A stretch of DNA of 64,000 nucleotides from Ridgeia piscesae (taxonomy: Eukaryota; Annelida; Polychaeta; Sabellida; Siboglinidae): positions 1-64,000 of the forward strand of contig JAODUO010000539.1 of assembly GCA_025642075.2 (NCBI GenBank), read 5' to 3'. Position numbers and translations under genes: made by a program. Below the pieces are notes generated by a model, which was not told where the DNA came from, did no database searches, and was given only the letters and a program-made list of their open reading frames with translations. This document shows positions 14,561-28,770 of the stretch, one piece after another (position 1 is the first letter of the stretch; each line of letters begins with the position of its first letter).

Positions 14561-16134
14561 TCATTATATTTAGATTCTTTATAGTTATGGTGAACTTCAT
14601 TGTGTCCAAATTGTTTGCTATTGTGTTCATAGATGAAAGAAAATATAAGTTCATGTAAAAACATTGTCACGGTCACACAGCTTCCTTCCATGAATTGCTA
14701 TATAACAAAAGGAAATGTTTTTCTTATATTATGGGCAACCGACCATATTGCTTTATCTGACATTTTCATATATTTAATTAATGTTTTAACACCTTATGAC
14801 TAAATGATTTATGTAGATGTGTTATTTATTATTAATTGAATTCATGACTTCATAAACAGCCCAACTCTACACCTATATGTATCTGTCCTTCAGTGCAAGA
14901 TAGATTGCTGAACATGTATATGGATTATCTTCTGGTAGTACGACCAATCCTGTACTGATCCTCAAGAGATTGGTAACTGTTACCTGTAGGACTTATGTTA
15001 TGAAATAATAACTTGCATTTGTAACAAATGTGTGTGAACTAACATTACTAGTCACAAGTATTGCAGTGGTTATATTTTATCAGGGTTGGAGATATCTAGA
15101 GTGGACTAAGTGTTCAGTGTATTTTTTGACATGTATTTATATACGTTCAAACTTAGATTTCATACCATGCACTATTTTGGGATGGGTCACATTCGGGAAT
15201 AGATATTTGTGTGGTTGATTGGTTTTCAAATATGTATGTGCCCTAGATTCCTGTTGCAAAAATTCATGATAAATTATCATTCCTCCGTAGAGTTTGTGGT
15301 AAATCAATCACTGCATTACTTGATTATCAATTTTCAGCATCAAATCCCTATCACCAACCGCTTAGTTGTTTTTCTCTGAATTAGGATTCTAGTAAGGCAA
15401 ACTGAGGTGTATTCGACACTTATTATAATCGTAATGTTGCTAGAATGTCAATTGCACTTCAGTTAGCCAAACTTATGTAAACCAGTTTACAATGTTATTG
15501 TTGTGTGCATGAAATATTCAAATTGTAAACAAAACCATAAATATATACTGCTGATTATACTGATACAAATTGCAACTTATTTAGCAAACACAGTGGTACT
15601 GATTATCTACCCTAGCTAATCCAGGAACAGACAACCTCGTTTTAAATTAAGCCAAGATGACCATAAACCATTAATAATATTATTAACTATTCATCCCCAT
15701 GTTTGCATGTACATGTAACAGCTGTTGCATGTAAGACACGACAAGGTCATGCAAACCTTTTATTTATCAAACAAATGTATACACATAATTTCAGTGTACA
15801 ATAGTGAACATTTCTTTATAGACAGGTAGCCTGGTGATTAGTATATTCTTATCTACAAAAAGAGTCTGTTGTGTGACAAACTGCCCCAGGTTCCTTATAT
15901 GTATGTTTGGTTGTTACCAAGTAGGGGTTTACTATAATAAATAATCCATTTATGAAAAATTACTGATACATGCCTGATGGTATATCTGAAATTTCATATC
16001 AATATTTTAAGTGGTTAACAATGCTAAATCAAACATTTCATGTTAATTACCATTAATGTATACACCACCTACATAAAAAATATTTGTTCTTTCAAATCAT
16101 TGAAACGTCGACATAACGTTCACACAATAAATTA
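14561..16134. other. AT-rich interior of the Harbinger element, no gene seen
   Basis: No conserved coding segment. The DDE-containing part of the transposase would be expected here and was not found. Confidence 0.4.
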
Positions 16135-16535
16135 TGTAATATACTCGTCGCTAGAAATCGAAGAGTTACAGCAAGGCGCTCAGCAAGTGGTATTGCGTCA
16201 CGCATGGCTGTCTTCGTGAACGATTAACGGCGAAGAAGATATTGAAATTGCTGTGCATCCATCCGGACAATGTTTGCAAATATTCTGGGGTCCTCCACTT
16301 TAATTTCCTTCACCAGAGCATGGAATGCGACCAACTGCTGGCGCCGCGGAATGCTTAAGCGAACCCACCATCTTTTCTTTCTCTTCTTCGTCATTAATTT
16401 GCTGCAGCACAGCCAATGCACCGAGCAAATTTTCATGTCCTTCTTCACTGCTGCTGCATCAACTGTCAAGCCATTGGCGTAAAGAAGCACGTGTGCGTGT
16501 GTAATGGCCTTCACATTATGACGTAATTTTCGCAA
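16135..16535 (-). pseudogene. PIF/Harbinger transposase N-terminal fragment
   Basis: The minus strand encodes KKRWWVRLSIPRRQQL, then an acidic helix with VEDPRIFANIVRM and FQYLLRR. After an in-frame TAA the same frame continues SFTKTAMRDAIPLAERLAVT then LRFLAT. The 'RRWWVRP', 'F.N..RM....F..LL' and 'R..I...ERLA.TLRFLATG' phrases in this order are typical of Harbinger nucleases (HARBI1/ALP1-like). The stop codon and the absence of the downstream catalytic DDE region show it is inactive. Confidence 0.8.
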
Positions 16536-16576
16536 CTCTCCCGACTCGATTGTTTCGCCACGACTACGTGTGTCAT

Positions 16577-16626
16577 GTACTCGTACGAGTCACTCGTACG
16601 AGGCACTCGTACGAGTGTCACCCCCT
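16577..16626. repeat. Harbinger right subterminal repeats
   Basis: ACTCGTACGAG occurs repeatedly, including the perfect 14-bp palindrome CACTCGTACGAGTG. The left end (12960-13090) has related GTACGAGTAACTCGG and GTACGAGTGACTCGG copies. Confidence 0.7.
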
Positions 16627-16689
16627 TAAAGGCGGCCATATAGGGGCAATTGACTCAGCCAAGTAATTCGTTTGAAACAAACAACACAA

Positions 16690-17490
16690 AACGAACACAA
16701 TCAACGGTTACGAATATCCGGCAGGTTCTCTAGGGTGACGCTCGTGAAGCAAGGTTAAGAAAATGGAGGATTGTATATTTTCGGCATCTTCAATGTCGGC
16801 GTCGCCATTGGATGATGAGGGGATCGTTCAAAGTCAAACGCAATGTCAAACCGCTGTCAGAAGTAAGTAGATACAACGACATCATGGCAACTGGATCACG
16901 CCATTAATTACAATTTAGTGTCCACGTTTTTACCATGGCGTCTTTCATGGGCTTTTGAATATACCAGTCTCTATTTGTAAGAAACAGTTCTGTACCAGTG
17001 TGTTTGCATAACTTTAACCCAATAGGTGCTATAAATTTATCCAGTAACTATAATATGAAAGGACTCTGAGGTATATCCTCAAAAATATAACGGGTACTTA
17101 TAATGCTTGTGTTAGTTTTAATAAAATGTGTAATGTACATACAAATAATTGTGTTCGCCCCTTTGGTTGCAGTAAAAGGTTACCATGATGCATGGACGGG
17201 ATTGTGATCCGCGTGATGGACTACTATTATATCTTGCACGAAGACTTCATATCATCGGTTCCAACGTACACGGAGTGATTTTAGTCTGAACATTTAATTG
17301 TGTGCTGTTGCTCATTTGAAATGAATGCTAATGAGATTATATCACAAAAATCGAATGATGTAACATTGTTTCTGAAGCTGGTACTTTGTCAAACACATCA
17401 GTATAATATCCAGTGTTTCCTTTGTCTATGGTTGCATGTTATTGGTCAACCCCAGAATATGAATTTCACAGCTTTTCCTCTTAACTAGAT
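16690..17490 (+). repeat. Diverged segmental duplicate, copy 2, with exon-like start
   Basis: This is the counterpart of 13230-14560. It has an exon-like piece: ATG at 16763, 33 codons beginning MEDCIFSASSMSASPLDDEG, then the donor AGAA|GTAAGT at about 16862. An acceptor (TTGGTTGCAG) at about 17172 opens a short frame (IKGYHDAWTGL then stop). The first frame is broken in copy 1. I cannot tell whether it encodes protein. Confidence 0.45.
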
Positions 17491-18884
17491 TAGATAATAT
17501 TTCGTTCTGTTTTGCCATGTGTCTTCTTTGCAGTTGATATAATAAAACATTGAAATGCGTTTTAATTGTTTACGTGATAATATACATAAATGCTCCAAAA
17601 ATGTGATCTCAAAATATATAACAATTTAAATACATTAATTAATCAGAACAACCGCGTACAACAAAAAGTGAAACTGTATAACATCGACAGATAATAATTG
17701 ATAAAACAAATACAATGCAACTTTATTTGGTAATTTATTTGCATTGTACATAAAATACGTTAATAAAATAGTAAAAAATACTGATACCTGTATTATTAGA
17801 GCAGTATATTGACCTTAATCACGAGAAAATAAAATATGATAACATAAAAAACTTAAAGTATATTATCATAATTATAATTGTGGTCGTCGCATCATATATA
17901 GTAAATAGAACATGTAGCACACATAAATGTTACGGTTCTCACATAAACGTCATGATTGTTTGCCGTTGAAAAGCAGTACAAACATGGGAATGAATGACAA
18001 ACGCTTCCTGTTCATGCTTTGGGTAATGCTAAACCTTGTGGACGAAGGCGGAAGTATGTCTTCGTCATGAAAACAATATAATGAGTATTGCCACCTGTAA
18101 TGTTAGTGGCTTCGCAGCGCCTGCTGTTTATACAGACTCGTGAGATGGAATTATTTAAAACCGATCACTTTACTCCTGATGTTCACAATGCTCTGCTAAT
18201 TGTCCTTGTGTTTCTGACTGATGTCCCCAAGCCAACAGATAAAAGAAATGGTTACCACACTCTGGATATAAGACTTATAAAACATGGACACAATGATGCT
18301 ATCTAAGTTAAACAAGCGACGCTCCCAGTACAATGGCGGTCCCATGTCAATCTATTCTCAATTGTCGTGCCGAGGTTTTTATACATTGTCAGTCTGGGAT
18401 GGAGGGTCTTTCCTAAAGTCAGTGCACATATCTTTGTTTTGTGTTGCATGCAGGCACAAATAAGATTGATCGCATCATTCTACAAAGTCTTCAAATTCAG
18501 GACCAACCTCACTGTTGAACAACAGACTGATAATAATTAAATGAAATACCTATTTGGATGGGTGTTACTACAGTCATGTATGAACAACAGAGGAGCTGAT
18601 CTAGTATAAATAAAATCGATAATAAAATTAGGATTAACATACTATATCATGATATATTAATTCAAGTATATATAATGAAAGATACATTGGAAAGTGGAAT
18701 ATGTGTGTACTGCATATGGGAATAATCACTTCTATTTTGATAAGGCTTGTGCGGCTAAGGAGAACAAGCCGCTATTAAACCTGTTGGTTCTGGCTTGATG
18801 GATTTAAAACTGCGGCAAGGTGGGAGTGGATCAAACACATTATGGGCAGATGGTATGGGCCCTGAGAGACGAGACTATTTTTTT
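17491..18884. other. No convincing gene
   Basis: AT-rich. The 72-codon frame at 18088-18306 has no recognised domain and no supporting splice context. Confidence 0.4.
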
Positions 18885-19110
18885 GGGTTACCTAAACTTA
18901 ATTTGGCGGACACGGTACATTTAGCGTAATAATGTTTTAATACAAACAATGTGCCGGTAAATATCAATACATTAATAAACAATGAACGGACATATAACCT
19001 TACAAATTATGTTACAGGTGAATGGCGTGGGAGACGAGAATATCGATACCTTGCCAGATATGAAGTCGGAACCATCGCCTTCAGTGCGTATGATTCAATC
19101 GCAACGATTG
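18885..19110 (+). repeat. Duplicated segment with exon-like end, copy 1
   Basis: The blocks GGCGGACACGGTACATTTAGCGT, cut here to GGACACGGTACATTTAGCGT, and the acceptor TTATGTTACAG recur at 20300-20450. After the acceptor (about 19017) a phase-0 frame reads VNGVGDENIDTLPDMKSEPS. It could be a cytoplasmic-tail exon of the membrane protein at 11309-12657, since the phase fits, but no transcript evidence is available. Confidence 0.4.
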
Positions 19111-19340
19111 GGTCGGCCGAGTCACTTGCATGAGTCTCTCGGCCGAGTCAATCGCCCTATTGTATTTACTGCCGAGTCATACGACTTTGTGATTCACTGA
19201 GCCATAGATCACTCGTATGATTCACTCAGCCGATCACTCGTTGTTTATATCAATAGCCAGTATGTATGTCACTCTGCCGATCACTCGTGTGATTCATACT
19301 AGAGTCACTCGTATGATTACTCACTGAGTCACTGTTTGAT
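19080..19340. repeat. Cluster of GAGTCAC / ATCACTCG short repeats
   Basis: At least five GAGTCA motifs and several ATCACTCGTATGATTCACT-like phrases lie within 260 bases. They resemble the subterminal repeats of the Harbinger element, so this may be the end of a related non-autonomous copy. Confidence 0.5.
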
Positions 19341-20294
19341 TTCATAACATCAAGCTCGTATTGTCGTAATGGAAACATATTTCAAATATTCATTAAATGA
19401 AGGTATATCTATAGGAAAACATATGTAATATGCCAAAGTAACTGCCATCAGTCAGTGGTCATTTTGTATAATCATGCCAGCTACGTGAGGTGTATGATAC
19501 ATAGGTACCTTTCAAAACATTTTATTACATAGGGAGTTCGATGAGGTCTAATATTGAATTTCTTTAAAATTCATCCCCACGTAACTGTTTCCATCAAAGG
19601 TCAGAAAGGTTCATTTTAGAATATACATCTGCTAGACTAAACGTGAATGAGGTATTGATTGAAAGGTACTTAAATACACTTTTTTAGCCTATCTCATAGG
19701 CAATAGGTAATTTGAAATGATGACGTTATAATGATATCATAGCTGATCATTTCTAGTGTTGATAATAGTAGACCCTTGATGTAGTGTTCATCTGTTTAGC
19801 ACGCGAGCTACACATAGAAAGATGTCCCGCCCATCTGCTTTAAATTATATATCTAACAGTGACGTAGCCATAGGACGTCAACACCAATGCTGACAGTGTA
19901 TGAATTACCGTATTATTGCACCATGACAACTCGGTGATTTAAAAATACTGCATACGTTAGTAAATAAGAGGTAGAACTTATTATGTTATTTTAAAAGGCA
20001 TCCAGTTGCTTCAACTAGTTTATTTTCACTGGCGTGCTAGCATTCAATATTAAACATGTTCCTTGTTCGTTGTATATGCCAAATAAATGTCAGTTCAATA
20101 CATTAGTCACTAACGACTTTCCCTTTTGTTCAGCAGCCACATTTGTCCTCTCATAACATAATTACTGCTAAGCAACTGGCCACGAAACTGAATGGTCAAT
20201 TCTCGCCAGACCTAAAACCAATTACTACCAATATCGGATGTTTCGAAATTAAACAATTTGAACACTCCCGGGCTCACCTTTGAAATTATGAAAA
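19341..20294. other. No gene seen
   Basis: AT-rich; no domain, RNA gene or transposon end recognised. Confidence 0.5.
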
Positions 20295-20515
20295 CATTTT
20301 GGGTTTCCTAAACGTAAATTGGCGGACACTGTACATTTAGCGTATTTATTCTTATAATACGGACACTGTGTAGTATAGATAAATATTAATAAATGATAAA
20401 CAATCAACGGAAATATGACTTTCATATTCGGTTACAGGTGGTTGACATGGAAAAGAAGAATGTCGATTCAGTGCCAGATGAGATATCCCAAACAGCCCCT
20501 ACTATGGCGTAGAGA
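20295..20515 (+). repeat. Duplicated segment with exon-like end, copy 2
   Basis: Counterpart of 18885-19110 (GGCGGACACTGTACATTTAG; acceptor TTCGGTTACAG). The phase-0 frame after the acceptor reads VVDMEKKNVDSVPDEISQTA, then PTMA and a stop. It resembles copy 1 at N-V/I-D-S/T-V/L-P-D. It may be an alternative or duplicated tail exon. Confidence 0.4.
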
Positions 20516-21360
20516 CGGAGCGTCACACCGCGTAACGATCCGTGAAGGACTATGCAACGATGACACATTAGTAGAGCTGTCAGATGCATTTATGTTCTGT
20601 TCTATGTACTATATTCGCCATTTGTTTTATACTCTGCAAGCATACGTATTAAATAGGTTGTTAACGTACATAATGGTGCACAAACTGTTTTACTTCGAAA
20701 AGCAATGCAGTTCTAGAGCGGCTAAAATGTCTGATTGTTTTTATTAGAGGAGTAGTAATTTCGAGAATTGTCTACCTTCTGTGGTGGGTTATCTTTATTT
20801 TGTTGGGCTATCTTTATTCTGATGACACGTCTTTATTCTGCTGAACTGTCAGTGTTTTTATGTGTACTGCAATAATTCACAATTTTTTCAATGGATACAT
20901 ATTGTATGTTCGACTTTGCACAGCATATTGCAAAAGGTTTGTTTTATTGAGTTACCATGACAACCCTAGATAATATGACCTGTCACAGGTCATGCAGTGC
21001 CTACTGTAGATGATCTGACAAGATGGTAGCAAGTGTATATATGTTGACAAACTATGTCCAGTATTTTATGTAAATCATCTGTGAGCACATTTTCTCTTTA
21101 TATTGATTGTTGCTATAGACTGAGAAGATCATAAAATTTATAGTTTGATATGTGTTCATGTAGTAATGTTTAACAATCCAACATCTATGTATACTGATAT
21201 CTAGTTGAATATGCATTTGATGTGAACAAATATAAAACAAATTTCGTGTAAATATCACAATAAAATTCATGTTGTGTTTACTTTGTTATTAGATTGTAAT
21301 TTGCATTCAACTTAAGTTGTATGCCTTACCTACCGATTATCTGCTTTCAGGAATTGTCTC
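20516..21360. other. No gene seen
   Basis: AT-rich, with a short tandem of TGGGTTATCTTTATTTTG-like phrases at 20783-20840. Nothing else recognised. Confidence 0.5.
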
Positions 21361-21363
21361 CGT

Positions 21364-21407
21364 CTCTCCCCCCTCTCGCTCTCCTCTCGCTCTCGCTCTC
21401 GCTCTCG

Positions 21408-21478
<71 letters not shown>
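21364..21478. repeat. (CT)n then (TA)n compound microsatellite
   Basis: CTCTCG and CT repeats pass directly into about 30 bases of TA. Confidence 0.95.
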
Positions 21479-21479
<1 letters not shown>

Positions 21480-22574
21480 CTCACTCCCCTCTCTCCCTCC
21501 CTCCCTTGCTCTACTTCTCTCTATAATTGTTAGCAAATGGGATTTTTTGGGATGCAACGTAGAAGTTATCCTACAAATGTACATTTATGTCACATAAAAA
21601 TGACATTTTGAAGTGACCATAGAAAAATGTTGGCACTTTACTCATAAAATTTAAATGTGTATAAAATATGTGTGATGGCTGCTTAATACCATAGATATAC
21701 ATGCATTTCACTGTACTTAGAATGCTGTTATAACCACGTTTGATGTAACATCTAATGTACCTGTTACATAATATTTCTTATCTGTTTACAATATTTATAT
21801 ATATGTGCCAAGAGTTGAGTAGTGTAATGTAGGTAATGTAGGTTTTCGTGTAAAAGTACAGCATTAATGTGTGTTGAACCCATAAAAGCTACTATTTCAT
21901 AAACATGACCTTCTGTTGCTATGTTCCAATCACAAGACAATCTAGATCCCATAAATAAAAGCATATCTCGACAGCTAGAGGGATTGGTGGGTGCAGTGAA
22001 GTAAGAAGTACACACATAGGACAGTTATATATAAACCTGGAGGGGATTTAAGAACGTATGGCTACATTTTCTTTTATATGGATTTTTTTTCATTTATATG
22101 TAAAATAGATTAAATAAGTACTTAGATCAACCGTAACATATTACTACATAGTTTTATGTTTATTCTATAAATATAAAACTATACGTGAATGTTCATGTGC
22201 TATTTACACATATATTTCCACTGCCTTGGAGGAAAGATTAAAATTGACTGAAACATCATTGTCAAAATATTTCATAAATGACAAACATTACTTTGTGGAT
22301 ACATAAACATCATTAAACACATACAACAATGTCACACTACTGTGTTGTAAACCATTAGTATCATGAAACAACGCTCATACTCGCTGAGAAAACAACGCAT
22401 ACACATAGTTTCATGCATATGCACAGTTTCACAATGTTGTCAGCAGATGGTATAAGCCAAATTAATAGAATCAACATTCATCATGTGTCACTTTAGATGT
22501 GCTCCCCATCTCTTTCTTTTCAGGTACATTCATCGTCTCTTTTCACCGTCACAATTCAGACATAAACACTATCC
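21480..22574. other. No gene seen
   Basis: AT-rich; short frames only. Confidence 0.5.
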
Positions 22575-23265
<691 letters not shown>

Positions 23266-23349
23266 CCTGTATCTATATCTCTGTATCTATTTCTCTCTTT
23301 ATGTGCATCCAACCAACCATAATATGTCGGATTGAAGTCTCCACCTTTC

Positions 23350-25430
23350 ATATAGCAGCAGTATGAAGCATGGGATTTTCTTTTTATCATCAAAGTAAAG
23401 ATAGAACGGAATAGAAAAATAAGGTTCAGGAAACATTTTCACAAAGGAAGATATAAGGACATGAGGGAATATTTAGCAAAGATAGACTGGAATAACACAC
23501 TGAAGAATAAGACAGCAACAGAATGCTGGAATATTTTAAAGAGTGAAATTGACTGCGTCGTTGACAAATTTGTCCCCTTGAAAAAACAGGGGAAACGGTC
23601 AAAGAAGAAACACTTATCGAAGGAAGCCATTAGAAAAATCAAGTACAAGCAAATGATGTGGAAGACATATAGACATACCGGAAGTGAAGAAGACTATAGC
23701 ATTTATAAAGAAGCACTTAATCAAGCTACAGCTGAAATTAGACATTCAAAGAGAAGCTACGAACAAAAAATAGCTTTTAATATAAAACATGCCAGCAAGA
23801 GTTTTTATGCGTACGTTCGAAGCAAACAGAAAGTTCAGGATAAGGTCGGTCCTCTAGAAGGTAGTGATGGAAACATAGTAACAGAGGGATTCTTAATGGC
23901 AGAAAACCTAAATGAGTACTTTAGTTCGGTGTTTACCAGGGAAGATATTATTATATTACCAGTACTTGAGACTAAGTTCAAAGGGAGAGAGTTTGACTAT
24001 TTAGGTCAACCAATTGTAACCCCAACAATGGTAGCTATGAAAATAAGAGATATGAAGCATAATAAATCACCTGGAGTGGATGGGATTCCTCCCAAATTAC
24101 TATTGGAAATTGTAGAACAAATCAGCATACCGCTTGCAACAGTGTTCAATTTGTCATTAGAGGAGGGAATAGTTCCGTTAGAATGGAAAGAAGCAAACAT
24201 TATACCATTATTTAAAAAAGGTTCGAGAAACAAGTCAGAGAACTATAGACCAGTGAGTTTAACATCGGTGATTTGCAAACTATTAGAAAGACTAATTAAA
24301 GATCACCTGGTTGATTTTCTGGTTAAAAATAAAGTGATAAACCCATCCCAACATGGGTTTTTAAAAGCGAGGTCATGCTTAACAAAGATGTTAAGTTTTT
24401 TGGAAGATGTCACAAAGTGGGTAGATGAGGGATCACCAGTAGATATAATCTACTTAGATTTTAAAAAAGCCTTTGACAAAGTGCCACACCAAAAACTACT
24501 ACTTAAACTAAAGGCCCATGGCATAGGAAATGGAATGATCAACTGGATAGAACATTAAAAGTGATGCAGATAGACAGCATTTACAAGATGATCTTAATAA
24601 GTTGATAGAATGGTCTGAGAAGTGGCAAATGCTGTTTAATTTTGGAAAGTGTAAGTGCCTTCACACAAGACATGGGAATGAAGATGCAAAATATACAATG
24701 GGTGGTACTGTACTAAATACCATTAAACGAAAAGGACTTAGGGTTAACTATTAGTGCTGACATGAAGGTATCAGAGCAGTGTGGAATTGCAGCAGCGAAG
24801 GGAAACCAAATTCTTGGATTAATTAGGCGAAATATAGTGTACAAAGAAAAAGAACTAATAATACCGCTGTATAAAACAATAGTTAGGCCTCACTTAGAAT
24901 ATTGTATACAAGCATGGAGGCCATATCGCAAGAAGGATATTGATATGCTAGAAATAGTACAAAGGAGAGCTACCAAAACTCAGGAATATTAGTTATGAAA
25001 TGCGTCTAAAAGAATGTGGTTTAACAACACTAGAAACCAGAAGATTGAGAGATCAGATTGAGGTGTTTGAAATATTGAATGGGTATGAAAATATTGACAG
25101 AAATATTTTTTTCACAGTCAAGGAAGAGAGAAGGACTAGAGGACATGGAGTTACATTAGCAAAGAAGTAGTGTAGACAAGATATTAGAAAATTTTCATTT
25201 CATTTTCACAATGAACAGTAAACGAATGGAACAGATTATCAGCTGATTGTGTAGGTGCTAGATGTGTTAATATATTTAAAAATAAAATCGACATATACAT
25301 AAAACGGGCGAGGTATACTTAGATAGATAGGTTGGACTCTCGATAAACCAAATGGCTTCCTAGTCCAACTGCCATCTAGAGTTGAATCTCTAGGTGGCAA
25401 TCTTGTTAAATCGTGTTAAATCTAGAGCAC
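23350..25430 (+). mobile_element. 5'-truncated CR1-like LINE with internal deletion
   Basis: The reading frame is open from about 23360 to 24558. It starts inside the region between endonuclease and RT (AWDFLFIIKVKIERNRKIRF), then carries RT motifs: NKSPGVDGIPPKLL, WKEANIIPLFKKGSRNKSEN with YRPVSLTS, SQHGFLKARSCLT, and motif A IIYLDFKKAFDKVPHQKLLL. After NWIEH the sequence jumps to SDADRQHLQDDLNKLIEWSE, so the motif B (GVPQGS) and motif C (FADD) region of some 65-70 residues is missing. C-terminal pieces follow: LGLIRRNIVYKEKELIIPLY, RPHLEYCIQAWRPY and WNRLSADCV, with frameshifts. The tail ends around GTTAAATCGTGTTAAATC. It is dead. Confidence 0.9.
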
Positions 25431-25767
<337 letters not shown>

Positions 25768-26094
25768 CACTATAGTTCAATGCATTTCCAAGATATCACA
25801 AACCAGCTGCATTTATGAAACGGAATCAACGTGTAAGCAAACAACATGTAGTGTTTGCATAAGGAACACCAGCAAGGTATGAACCTGCTACACACAACAC
25901 TGAACCAACATTATCCTAAACTGTGCAAGAGGCAGAATCTGACGCATGGATGAGAACAAAATGGTTTAGACAAACATTTGATCAACTGTGTAGCGTGAAA
26001 GCTAGCCAGATCAAGCGTCTGCCTGAAACGATATTTCGGTTGTTTTGTTGCATTTGTTAGAACTGTAACATTAAAATTAATGTCCACTCGCCGT

Positions 26095-26975
26095 TGTTAT
26101 GACACCCACACACCTGTCTATGTCATGCTATCTGATTCTCCCGGTGATCAGCTTCCTTATCAACTAGTGAGGGAAGCCTTGCTTTTTTATCGAGTACACC
26201 CACTTCGTTCATTACATCTCTACGTTATAATGCTCGAAGTGGCTGTAAACGATAAAAGTCAGGCTTCCCTCACTGTCAAATGGTTTTGCCCCGCGTCGCC
26301 AGTCTTCCCAACATTGGGCCTGATCGGTCATTGTTGCTGCCAGAAGTGGTCAACCTTGGACAGGTCTCCATGGTCACCAGGCGAAGACACCTGAAATAAA
26401 TATAATAAAACGAGCGTTGCAATATGTATGATGACTAAAGAATTTAAACCAGTAGGCTCAGTACTTAAACACGCCCGTATTATATCACCGCACTGGTGTC
26501 AATGGCATGAACCCCACAGCGATGCGGTCGAGATTACTTTAAAGAAACTGGCATCTCTTGCCAGCGTTCGGCTGCGCCACGTAATAATGGCGCCAAACCG
26601 GAAGACAACGACACACCTACTGTGACGTCACGAAATACGGCAGACGCGCCATCTTCGTTTCTGACGATGTCAGATTTCCAAGATGGTGGCATCGTTTATC
26701 TAGGCGATATGGGAGTGACCGCTTTCTTCTGTCTTCTTCTTCTTCTTTCCTTCGACATTTGCACTTCCGCTAGCGTATTTGTCCCTAAGGTACACACATA
26801 GATCATAAGTATATGTGTATGAGGGTTTAGCGGCCTGTGCGTCATTCGGGTACTTTTTATGTACGAGGCATGTCAACGTGCGTAACACATCGCACCACAC
26901 AACCAGCCGCACAGTTCAACAATGTCAGTCTCCGTCCACTGGTTTTCATTCCAAATATACCAAGCCTGCTGCGTC
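26095..26975. repeat. Dispersed repeat, copy 1 (pairs with 28104-28770)
   Basis: Shared blocks in the same order include CTATGTCATGCTATCT, GCTTCCCTCACTGTCAA, GTCGCCAGTCTTCCCAACAT, AGTAGGCTCAGT, GATTTCCAAGATGG and GTACTTTTTATGTACGAGGC. Copy 1 has about 200 bases (26480-26650) that copy 2 lacks. It joins the tRNA-like head at 26971-27041, so the repeat may be the body of a long SINE or a composite element read on the minus strand. Confidence 0.75.
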
Positions 26976-27041
26976 CGGGTATTAAACCCGGACCGCCGTC
27001 GTTCCGGTCGGTTGCGCTAACCACTACACTACCCGCGCCTC
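26971..27041 (-). mobile_element. tRNA-derived SINE head
   Basis: On the minus strand the sequence begins GAGGCGCGGGTAGTGTAGTG then GTTAGCGC, an A-box-like D arm. A perfect T-arm hairpin follows, with stem CCGGG/CCCGG around a TTTAATA loop (B-box-like). The ends do not form an acceptor stem and there is no clear anticodon arm, so this is a tRNA-derived SINE promoter and not a tRNA gene. The body probably continues to lower coordinates. A truncated T-arm remnant is present at 28745-28765. Confidence 0.65.
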
Positions 27042-27897
27042 TTCTAACGAAGTTTCAAATGTAGGAACAATTCAGGTGGTTCGAATTCTACACAAGTGCC
27101 GAATTCTCTTCGGAAATTGCACAAAATATATATTCTTGTTCCCATGCACAGGCCACGAATCTAAAACCAGTTCCTCTGACCTTCACAGTACTTTACACGA
27201 CGAAAGAAATTTCGTTCAAAATGTTGGCACTCTATTTTGAGAAAGTTTAACACAGTGTGTGACACGTCAACAATCTTTTTTGTCTCTATTCCGAAGTTTG
27301 TTCGACAAAAACGGCTCTCAGAAAACGACGCGAGAAAAGCAGTGCAACCCACATAATTCGTGAAAGAATTTTTTCGTATAGCAGTTCACCATAACTGCTA
27401 TGTTATGTCTATCTTTTACATTACCCGTTTCTCGGCATAGAAACAGTACGCGTAGGAAGCATGTTGCTTCCTGTGCATAATGTTTCCAGTTGTAGTGCGT
27501 TATACTTGGAGTAATGGCAGAGAAACATAACTGTATTGAGTTGGTGTAAGTGTGCGTATCCTAGAATGTTGGTTGCCTGCGCACGGACGGTGTTTACGTA
27601 TAGCAATACCAAGATATATCCCGCGGTGTAATATCGGCCTCTTATACAAGTTGCGTTTCATGTGCCTCATTTTAGCATCATATTGTGACATTACTTACTT
27701 TGCAATACTACATTTAATGTATCCAAATTGTCCTGGTGCAACAGAAGCTCGCTCGCAATGTGATGATGATAAAATTATGTTGCATATGTTACTGGAATAG
27801 TTGTCTGTTTTACGCCTTATCCACCCAATTATCGTCTTAATAAAAGTAGAGCACATTCGATAAACAAACATGAAACTGGGATACATCCCTAGACACA
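27042..27897. other. No gene seen
   Basis: Several short frames; none with recognised motifs. Confidence 0.5.

Positions 27898-28770
<873 letters not shown>

Larger units (their letters stand above)
12943..16626. mobile_element. PIF/Harbinger-type DNA transposon with TAA target duplications
   Basis: The left end reads TAA|AGGTGGTCACAC and the right end GTGTCACCCCCT|TAA. The two 12-bp termini agree at 10 positions in inverted orientation, and the 3-bp TAA duplication is diagnostic of PIF/Harbinger. Both ends carry subterminal repeats of ACTCGTACGAGT, likely transposase-binding sites. A dead transposase fragment lies inside, near the right end on the minus strand. The interior also contains a segment resembling DNA just outside the right end (16690-17490), so the history is more complex than one insertion. 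Confidence 0.7.

Noticed and set aside
26971..27041. Functional tRNA gene
   Set aside because: The T arm is good but the acceptor stem does not pair and the B box is degenerate; a tRNA-derived SINE fits better.
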